A program made the position numbers and the translations under genes. Positions 54,893 through 61,452 of a stretch of 61,452 nucleotides of DNA are shown piece after piece. Numbering within the stretch: position 1 is the stretch's first letter; every line of letters starts with the position of its first letter. The stretch lies in the NCBI GenBank assembly GCA_009746045.1, contig RPFO01001708.1, positions 1-61,452 on the forward strand, in the 5' to 3' direction. The notes under the pieces were generated by a model. The model saw only the letters and a program-made list of their open reading frames with translations, had not been told where the DNA came from and ran no database searches. This stretch comes from Mesostigma viride (Eukaryota; Streptophyta; Mesostigmatophyceae; Mesostigmatales; Mesostigmataceae).

Positions 54893-55898
54893 ATGGGAAA
54901 ATACAAGAACCCCGTCTTCGTCGCGATGTCGCCCATTCAAGCGCTCGCCGGAATGCCGAATACCGACGGCATGCCCAAAGTTCCCATCGTTTCCTGCAAG
55001 CGCAAGGAGGAAAGGCCTGGGCAGCCATATCCCATCAAAAAGGTGCGCACACCGCAGTGCTCCCAACAAGTCGTCGACAAGGCAGCCTCCGTCGCGACGA
55101 CATGAAGGTCTCGCGAGGCGAAGTCCCCGCCACCGCCGACGAGGTGATCGCCGCTCGCAAGCGACTCAACGGCTGGCTTGCGGAGGGCGCCTTGCGCACT
55201 GAAGAGGAGAAGATGGCGGACCTCAAGAGGGATTCCGCCGTCGGCTTGCAGCAAGTCGCCCTGTCCAGAGTGTTCGAGCACCTGTGCGGTCATTATGACG
55301 TCCTGCTTGACAAGTGCAAGGAGTGGGACGCGCGGTATGGCCGCGGCGCGCTCCTGATCCGTGTCCGCCACATCTCGCAGGCGTCGCGACAAGTCGTGGT
55401 TGACTGGGTCACCGCCGAGGAGTTGAAGGACCGCTGCTTCTTCACCTACTGGCAGGCGATGCAGTACAACAGGGACACCGAAATCATGATCGCCGCCTGT
55501 TTCAGCGACATGTCCGGCCGTGACGGATGCCAGAAGTCATGGTACGGCGGGATTTTCACCAAGGCTCTCGCCAGCGAGTGGAAACAGAAGTTCCGCCTGT
55601 CGCCCGCGCTGCGGCCCTGGGTGCCCGTAGAAGACTCCCTCTCCCCCTCCAGTGCATGGGAAAGGGGTGCGCCAAGACGGTAGGAGAGGGTAGCGCGCAG
55701 TGGCACGCGTGCGGCGAGTGCCGGGACGCCGTGTTCTGTTCCAAGGCATGCTCGGAGACGGCGCACGAGTGCCAGAAGTTTGCGTTCTTGCGTGGGGGTG
55801 TGGACTTGTGCATCAAGCACGTAGGCCCGGTCTTCCACAAGGGGAGCCGGGGGGTGACGCCGCGGTGCCCCCACAAGTGGGACGTTTCCTCACAGTAG
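54893..55898 (+). CDS. Gene H: MYND zinc-finger protein, read through small introns
   Basis: Three frames: 54,893-55,105, 55,102-55,683 and about 55,653-55,898. The last holds a MYND finger whose first Cys (55,653) precedes its first ATG (55,656), so it must be joined to the frame before. A 26-nt GT-AG interval (55,627-55,652, GTAGAAGACTCCCTCTCCCC to CCAG, pyrimidine tract before the acceptor) restores the frame and gives C-x4-C as in gene E. The first join could be a 65-nt GT-AG interval (55,043-55,107) or an ATGA stop-start overlap (55,102-55,105). The helical N-terminal part matches gene E's. The last MYND ligands are closer together (C-x4-H-x-C) than usual. Expression structure is inferred. 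Confidence 0.6.
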
Positions 55899-56012
55899 AA
55901 GAGTTGTAATCATGTACATGTAAACCTATATTTGGAATGAATCAAGTTTCCTCACATCCTCATGCACGCGAATGTATTGTTGGAAAACCTTTTTCGTAGG
56001 GTGTAGTATATC

Positions 56013-57770
56013 ATGACGGAGAATAACTATTGCGGATTCCGAGACTTGCGTACCGGCGCGGATCAGGGGTATTGCAAGGGGCGGCGCCAATTTCGAATGT
56101 ATGGCCGTCATGAGATCAAACTTGGTGAAAACGAGCGACGTCCGCCGTTACCGTCCGGTGCCGCGACAGGGAAACCGTATTGCGGCGGGCACGGCGGCAA
56201 TATCGGGACGTACTCCCAATGCCAGGCCAAGTCGCAGTTGCGGCGATGGGGGTACTACACGAAGGACACGGTCGAGGAGGCGGAGGAGGAGGCGGACGGT
56301 CAGAGGAGCCGGAAGCAGATGCTAAAGGGGAGCGGTATGACGGCGGCGGAACTGGCGAATTATAAGAAGGACGCGATGGACAAAATTCATATGGCAGAGG
56401 TTGATATCGAGACGTGGACAGGAGAGATTGCGAGGGGGTTGCCGCGGGAGGAGATGTTGTACAAAAAAAAATTGCTCAAAGTTGTCAAAGAATGGCTCGG
56501 ACAGGCTAGGCGTGTGTATCGAAGGAATTGGGAGCAGGAGGCGCCTGCCCGTGGATCGCGTGACGCAGAGAAGGTGGCAGAGGCGGCGGGGGCGGCGGCG
56601 GCGGGACCCTCTCTCCCAACGAACGCCCCAATCACCTCTGCCCGCGCCGCACCACCGTCGAATCAGCCGGCCGTCGCGGCGGGCACTCCAGCGCCACCTT
56701 CGCGTCGAGGCACGCGTACGACTACCGTCGCGACGGCCAACAGACAACGACCTCCTGCCATCGGGTCCAAGAACGGAAATCTGGTTTTGTTGAGGGAAAA
56801 ATATTCTGGGCGGTTGTATTGGGTCGGTCCGAGAGAAAGGAAACCGTTGGCAGACGACTTACAGCCCGCCGACGCGAAAGATATTCCGAAGAACCGGACT
56901 CTTTTTTTCGAGGATTATGATAAATATTTTCGTCCCAGCAGATTTGCTTCCGTCGAGAACGTCGGTGGTCCCTCGCAGGCTCCCGTTGCCGGTTCTAGTA
57001 ATAAACAGAGGGATCTGGATGCGATTCGTGCAAAGGAGAGCAAATTAGACGGTATGCAGGCTTTGGCGGACGTGGCACGGGAAGAGGGATTGCAAGCTCG
57101 GAGGTTGCTCGCGAGCATAGAAAGGTTGGGCGGCGAGATCGAGCGGATGCGGAGTGCGTTTCGGGAGCGATACAACCAGTCGCCGACGTCTTCGCAGGGT
57201 CCTGCAGTGCCCCCTCGCGGCACCGGTCCTGTGACGCGATCGGCGAGCGCTGCCGCGAGGAGTGAGGACATAGGCGGCGGCGCTTATTCAGGCGGCCTGG
57301 ACAGGGACGACGGTAGGGGCGACGCGGAGGTGAATACAGGGGCCGCGAGTGGCAAGTCTATACCAAAATTGGAAGAAGAAGTTGAACGACTGCAGGAGCT
57401 CGTGTGGGAGTGGGAGGATTCCGTCCAAAGGGCCGACCACCCAGTAAAGTTGGAAGACAGGATTAGACGTCGGTATGACGCAATACAAAAGCTCGAACGC
57501 AAGAAAGAGGAACTTAAGGCCGCGAGGGCTCGGTTGGAACAGTCAGTGCAGGGCAGGGGTCCGCAATACAAGGGCAAGCAAGTTGTTGCCCCCGGCCCGG
57601 GTCCTTCTAGACTCAATCCCTATCCGGACGAGGAAGAGGAGGATGTTCTACAGGCCCTGACGAGCCTCTCGGCGCGCGCGCCGGACAAGTCTTCGTCGTC
57701 GGGTCAAACTACGTCCGCCGGGGGTCCGAAGGGTGGAGGGACGCGCGCGGGGTGTCGCCCTTGGACATGA
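56013..57770 (+). CDS. Gene I: Cys/His N-terminus plus coiled-coil protein
   Basis: 585 residues. The first about 70 residues contain CGFRDLRTGADQGYC and KPYCGGHGG...SQC, a likely zinc-binding module. Helical segments follow (about 105-165), then Ala/Pro linkers, a globular patch (NLVLLREKYSGRLYWVGPRE), a coiled coil near 345-380 and another at about 455-525. The end is acidic then Gly/Ser-rich. No named family. TGA at 57,768 overlaps the ATG of gene J (ATGA). No gene start signal lies between I and J, so they probably share a messenger. Confidence 0.7.
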   Translation: MTENNYCGFRDLRTGADQGYCKGRRQFRMYGRHEIKLGENERRPPLPSGAATGKPYCGGHGGNIGTYSQCQAKSQLRRWGYYTKDTVEEAEEEADGQRSRKQMLKGSGMTAAELANYKKDAMDKIHMAEVDIETWTGEIARGLPREEMLYKKKLLKVVKEWLGQARRVYRRNWEQEAPARGSRDAEKVAEAAGAAAAGPSLPTNAPITSARAAPPSNQPAVAAGTPAPPSRRGTRTTTVATANRQRPPAIGSKNGNLVLLREKYSGRLYWVGPRERKPLADDLQPADAKDIPKNRTLFFEDYDKYFRPSRFASVENVGGPSQAPVAGSSNKQRDLDAIRAKESKLDGMQALADVAREEGLQARRLLASIERLGGEIERMRSAFRERYNQSPTSSQGPAVPPRGTGPVTRSASAAARSEDIGGGAYSGGLDRDDGRGDAEVNTGAASGKSIPKLEEEVERLQELVWEWEDSVQRADHPVKLEDRIRRRYDAIQKLERKKEELKAARARLEQSVQGRGPQYKGKQVVAPGPGPSRLNPYPDEEEEDVLQALTSLSARAPDKSSSSGQTTSAGGPKGGGTRAGCRPWT

Positions 57771-60481
57771 AGGTGGCGGACACTTTGGCGCGCATGGCGG
57801 TGGGTCCTTCTCCCGCGCGACGTTCTGCGATGTCAGATGCCGTATCGGACGCCGGTTCTGGGGCCGGAGGGTCGGGCGCGCGTTTGGAGGGGTCGGGGAA
57901 ACGGCAATCCACGGGAGGGGGCGAGGAGGGAACCGGCGATAGCACGGCCGAGTCGGGTCCTCGAACCGAACAATCGTGGACGGAGTACCTCACGGAATTG
58001 CGAGGCGCTATGAACAAAGCGGTCGATATGACGGAACAAGCGAAGGGAAATCGAACGTACATGACGGAGGCAAAACGTGCCGTACAGGCTCTTCGTACGA
58101 AAGCGAGATCCGCGCCGCCGTTACATCCGAATTTGGAGGGTTTCCGTGCCGAACCTGTGTCGGACAGCGTCGAGAAGTCCAGTGTTCTCGCGGATGCCTG
58201 CGACTATGTCCTAAACTTGTTGGGCAGTGCATTGCTTAACGTGGTTGAGATCGCGAAGGCTAGTCAAGCGATGAGGATCTTGTGTCGTGAGGCCGATCAA
58301 ACGGTGACGAGGGAGCTGCATTTAGTAAACGAGCCCGTGACCTTGATTCCCACTCCCCCGCGCCCCGACTTGGTCCAGCAATCCGAGGGGGCGAATCCGG
58401 GTGAGACGGTTGGCGATCAACTCCGCAAGGACAAGTGGCCAGCACAAACGTCGGCGCAGAATCCCGCCCCGGAGATCTCACCTGGCGTGTTCCAAGCACT
58501 GAGGCGGTCTCCCCGTACCCGTTCACAGGCGCCCGCCGATGGTTCTGGTCGTCCCGTGTCTTCGCCGCCCGTCTCTCAGGATGTGTTCAAGAATGGGGGT
58601 CGCCCACCCTCCTCCCCCGACACAACCCATGCGCGACCCACCGACCCCACATTGATGGTGTTTGTGGGGAAGGGGAAAGGTGAGGAGGCGCGACGAAGGC
58701 ACCGTGATGTGGATGTTAGAGAGACTTCTCTCTCATCTTCCCGAGGACGCGATGACAGTCAGACCACCTCGTCGTCGTCGTCATATTCTTCCGGGTCTAA
58801 CTACTCAAGTACCGTTTCCGGGGAAGGCGGTGCCGTAAACATGAGGTCGAATGCGCAGTCCCGGGGTACAGCGGCTCGTGGCGTTGCTAAAGGAAATCCG
58901 GATGTCGAACCGAATCGGCCGAGGACGAGGCAGCAAGGTCAGGGGGGTGTTACGGCGGCTACTGGCGCCGCTCAAGGAAACCCGGCTACCCAACCAAATC
59001 GGCCGAATACGAGACAGCAAGTTCAGGGGGGTGTTACGGCGGCTACTGGCGCCGCTCAAGGAAACCCGGCTGCCCAACAAAATCGGCCGAATACGAGACA
59101 GCAAGTTCAGGGGGGTGTTACGGCGGCTACTGGCGCCGCTCAAGAAAACCCGGCTGTCCAACCAAATCGGCCGAAGACGAGACAGCAAGTTCAGGGGGGT
59201 GGTACAGCGGCTCGTGGCGTTGCTCAAGGAAATCCGGCTGCCAAACCGATTCAACAAGGGGCCGGCAATCAGGGACCGGTGACGAGACAGCAAGTCCGCA
59301 AAGATCAAGGTCTGCTCGGTGGCATTATGGGCAGACAAAAACGAATGTTAAAAAACCCCGATCCTGTTGAGAGACAACGTGCCGCGCGTCTGGCGAATCT
59401 AGCGTCACGAGCAAAGAAAGCAGGTGTGCCTGTGAACCGCAATCTTGAACTGGGATCGATTGATGACCGACGGTATGGGAGGGAGACTGTGTCTCAAGCC
59501 GCTGATGGGGATGTTTTTGATGAGTACGGGAGCAATATGCTTAAGATACACCCCTTGCCTGAGGACATTCCCGCCACCAAAGAGCCTACGAATAAGACGT
59601 ATGAACCAAAGGTGATGCAGGGAGTCGACGCCCCGTTCCCGTTTACGGTTCCGGACAGTGATCATCGGATACTGTACAAACGACACACGATCGGGGACGG
59701 GAACAGTCTGTACTACGCGATCTCTCTTATCAGGGCGTTCAGAAGAGGCGAAAATATCAACGAGAAGGACTTGGAGGTAAAGATGGGATGGTTGAAGACA
59801 AGTTTGCTCGAAAACTTGTCCAATTACGTTAATCGGGCAAAGGATAAACAATTGATATCCGAGTATAAGACCGAGAGCGATATCAGGGAGATTTTGAACA
59901 GTGAGTGGGCGAATACCGACGTGGCCGCGATTGCGGCGCAGTTCCTCCGAAACGACATCACGATCATCGGTCGCGATGAAGGCGACCCGGGGCATGCAAC
60001 GGTGTTCACGTATAGTACAGACTTCAGGAATAGCAAGATCGCCCCGTATTACATCTTTTTCGATGGTGCGAAACATTTCGAGGCGTTGCTATCCACCATC
60101 GAGTTGCCAGCCTTGCAGCGTCCCCCCCAACATCAACCTGCGTCGATGCACGTGTTGGCCCAGCGAGCGTACGCTCTCCAGCGGTTCGCGGACGCCCTGA
60201 GCGCCCCCGCTCGACCGCGGACGGCCCCTCCCCACCCCGTCGCGCAGAACGCAATACCGCGGTACCCCGTGCCGGCGCCGGGACCCGCCTACATCCCGTC
60301 CCGTCCCGCGTTCGCGTCGACCGCCGCGTTCCGCTCGACCGCGCCCGTCCACGCGTTCCCGGCAGCACAGAGCGCCGTCGCCAGGTATCCGTGGCCGCCC
60401 GTCCAGGCGCGTCCCGCCTTCGCCGCGAACGTCCCTGTTCCCTCCCAGCGTTTTTTTCTGAACTCGTTGTACGGACGATGA
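57767..60481 (+). CDS. Gene J: OTU-fold protein, catalytic Cys replaced by Ser
   Basis: 904 residues from ATG 57,767. Residues about 365-508 are a 26-residue repeat (GGVTAATGAAQGNPA then NRPxTRQQVQ), five copies. The OTU domain spans about 630-790. It has KRHTIGDGNSLYYAISLI, with Asp644 and Ser647 where active OTU proteases have D-G-N-C. It also has WANTDVAAIAAQFLRNDITI and GAKHFEALL, with His770 in the catalytic His place. With Ser for Cys it is probably not an active deubiquitinase but could still bind ubiquitin; a one-base change separates AGT from TGT. The C-terminus is Pro/Ala-rich. TGA overlaps the start of gene K as ATGA. Confidence 0.82.
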   Translation: MKVADTLARMAVGPSPARRSAMSDAVSDAGSGAGGSGARLEGSGKRQSTGGGEEGTGDSTAESGPRTEQSWTEYLTELRGAMNKAVDMTEQAKGNRTYMTEAKRAVQALRTKARSAPPLHPNLEGFRAEPVSDSVEKSSVLADACDYVLNLLGSALLNVVEIAKASQAMRILCREADQTVTRELHLVNEPVTLIPTPPRPDLVQQSEGANPGETVGDQLRKDKWPAQTSAQNPAPEISPGVFQALRRSPRTRSQAPADGSGRPVSSPPVSQDVFKNGGRPPSSPDTTHARPTDPTLMVFVGKGKGEEARRRHRDVDVRETSLSSSRGRDDSQTTSSSSSYSSGSNYSSTVSGEGGAVNMRSNAQSRGTAARGVAKGNPDVEPNRPRTRQQGQGGVTAATGAAQGNPATQPNRPNTRQQVQGGVTAATGAAQGNPAAQQNRPNTRQQVQGGVTAATGAAQENPAVQPNRPKTRQQVQGGGTAARGVAQGNPAAKPIQQGAGNQGPVTRQQVRKDQGLLGGIMGRQKRMLKNPDPVERQRAARLANLASRAKKAGVPVNRNLELGSIDDRRYGRETVSQAADGDVFDEYGSNMLKIHPLPEDIPATKEPTNKTYEPKVMQGVDAPFPFTVPDSDHRILYKRHTIGDGNSLYYAISLIRAFRRGENINEKDLEVKMGWLKTSLLENLSNYVNRAKDKQLISEYKTESDIREILNSEWANTDVAAIAAQFLRNDITIIGRDEGDPGHATVFTYSTDFRNSKIAPYYIFFDGAKHFEALLSTIELPALQRPPQHQPASMHVLAQRAYALQRFADALSAPARPRTAPPHPVAQNAIPRYPVPAPGPAYIPSRPAFASTAAFRSTAPVHAFPAAQSAVARYPWPPVQARPAFAANVPVPSQRFFLNSLYGR

Positions 60482-60765
60482 AGTGTAAGAGGAAGACGGT
60501 GACGCACGGCGGGCGCTGCAAGAACGAAGCCAGGCCGGGGAGGAAGACGTGCGCGATCCATGCTCGCGGTGTTCACCACGTGGCGAGAAGTTGCGGGATG
60601 CACGTCGCCAGGACGAAGGAAACCAAGCGCAAGTACGACGACATGGCGACGGGCATCCCGTCCGCTCCGGCGACGGTGGCCGACGCGGTCCGTCTGTCGT
60701 GGCTGTCCCGATTCCCGGGACAGACGGGCGCGCCCACGCAGGAGGAGGCAAAGAAAGGCAAGTGA
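60478..60765 (+). CDS. Gene K: small zinc-finger protein
   Basis: 95 residues. CKRKTVTHGGRCKNEARPG then KTCAIH gives C-x10-C-x9-C-x2-H, the G-x-x-C-x-N...G-x-x-x-C-x-x-H motif seen in many short proteins of large DNA viruses and algae. Another H/C group follows (HHVARSCGMH). ATG is inside the ATGA at the end of gene J, in the same pattern as I/J. An in-frame ATG at 60,391 lies inside J and is the less likely start. Confidence 0.65.
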   Translation: MKCKRKTVTHGGRCKNEARPGRKTCAIHARGVHHVARSCGMHVARTKETKRKYDDMATGIPSAPATVADAVRLSWLSRFPGQTGAPTQEEAKKGK

Positions 60766-60794
60766 TCGATCGATCGTGTCGTTTCACGGGATCG

Positions 60795-60800
60795 TATAAA
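60795..60800 (+). promoter_or_regulatory. TATA box of gene L
   Basis: TATAAA 41-46 bp before ATG 60,841, in the 75-bp gap after gene K. Confidence 0.6.
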
Positions 60801-60840
60801 GTCCGTCTCCACGTCGCTCCCCTCCACACTCTACCGAACA

Positions 60841-61452
60841 TGGCCGAGCCCGCGGGGTGGGAGCCCGCCACCGAGTGGACGACGTTCGCTCCCGTTTCGA
60901 CCCCGCGTCCGCCGAGCGTCATGTTCCAGGCGCTGCCCCCTCTGGCCCTGCGCATCATCTTGGACCGCAGTTGGCCCACCGGGCACGGGGTCTGTCCCGA
61001 GATGGACGAGATCTACTGGGAGATCAATCCCGCGAAGACGCTCGAAAGGGAGGTGCGCGCGGAACTCAAGTACCGCCAAAAGAGTGACGGCGACCGTCGC
61101 CGGTTCGACGGCCGCGAGGACGAGCAACTGGAGGCCGTCCTGAAGGTCGTGTCTCCCGCGCGATACCGGGAGTGCGTGGACGCCCTCGAAACGCCCAGGG
61201 GGAGGAAGGAGGAGAAGCTTTGGATCCTGTGGGGAAAGATCCACGACGGGCTGGCCCGGCGCGGAAAGCGGGTCAGTCGATCGGAGATGGCCAGGATACG
61301 GGACCGGCTGTACGATTGTCTGGGGTCGAACAAGAACTTCGCGAATCGGTCCTACTCGTTCGTCGTCAAGTGTTACAACGTCCTGACCGCCAAGTTCAGG
61401 CGCGGGGGCGACCCTCCGTCTTCGCCCGTGTGGGATATGGGGTGGTGGTCGA
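60841..61452 (+). CDS. Gene L: F-box-like protein, incomplete at window end
   Basis: At least 204 codons, open to the end of the window. A 27-residue leader precedes FQALPPLALRIILDRSWPTG, the same start pattern as genes B and D with LPPLA in place of LPxEI. The helical, highly charged rest shows no other known domain. Third distinct member of the family. Its end is not in this window. Confidence 0.7.

Noticed and set aside
56013-60765. A bacterial operon because of the ATGA overlaps
   Set aside because: The flanking genes have TATA boxes, introns and poly(A) signals, and no ribosome-binding sites stand before the starts.

Overview
The window is eukaryotic DNA. It has GT-AG introns, a chromodomain-type Ty3/gypsy retrotransposon, a class I phosphatidylinositol transfer protein gene, long satellites and microsatellites, TATA boxes, AATAAA signals and perfect plant-type G-boxes (GCCACGTGGC). 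An alga or early-diverging green lineage fits best, but nothing here fixes the species. There is no bacterial gene organisation. The right-hand 26 kb (34.8-61.5 kb) differs from the rest: GC-rich, tightly packed, short intergenic gaps, and rich in small zinc-finger and ubiquitin-type proteins. That content suggests an integrated large-DNA-virus-like or other selfish segment, although no viral hallmark gene (capsid, DNA polymerase, packaging ATPase) is visible.

Layout. 1-6.26 kb: about 70-bp satellite that flips orientation once near 3.68 kb. 6.53-7.02 kb: G-rich minisatellite. 7.0-9.2 kb: nothing recognised. 9.3-13.4 kb: 228-bp repeats, then a gene for a DDE/RNase H-like transposase-like protein with two clear introns. 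14-22.4 kb: a patchwork of short interspersed repeats with (TTAA)n tails, LINE ORF1 fragments, two large (GGAT)n arrays, and an intact intronless PITP gene on the minus strand (17.26-19.07 kb). 22.5-34.8 kb: a damaged Ty3/gypsy element with an upstream RNase H hybrid-binding (viroplasmin-type) ORF, gag, protease, RT, RNase H, integrase, chromodomain and an extra downstream ORF. Its gag is split by a TTAA-flanked piggyBac-like element and by a second insertion, its RT by an 88-bp tandem duplication, and several single-base frameshifts are present. No 3' LTR is seen because the element runs straight into the next region.

34,808-49,202 is a near-perfect palindrome with no spacer (axis between 42,006 and 42,007; arms about 7.2 kb). 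Each arm carries four genes: a RING plus TRAF-type zinc-finger protein (A), an F-box-like protein (B), a multi-CxxC protein with Val-Pro repeats (C) and a second F-box-like protein (D). It also holds a 603-bp foldback element with AT-rich iterons, and at the axis an array of G-boxes paired with CCAAT boxes. Right of the palindrome come a MYND protein (E), a RING-like protein (F), a third foldback element, a zinc-ribbon/acidic protein (G), a second MYND protein with very small introns (H), and three ORFs joined by ATGA stop-start overlaps: a zinc/coiled-coil protein (I), an OTU-fold protein whose catalytic Cys is Ser (J), and a small zinc-finger protein (K). A third F-box-like gene (L) runs off the end.

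The 35-61 kb genes share a TATA-GCGGAG-GGGCG-TTTGG core promoter, G-box/CCAAT pairs, GGAATATTCC palindromes and a common 3' flank. This argues that they form one co-regulated system centred on ubiquitin-pathway and protein-interaction functions, with the foldback elements as candidate replication origins.
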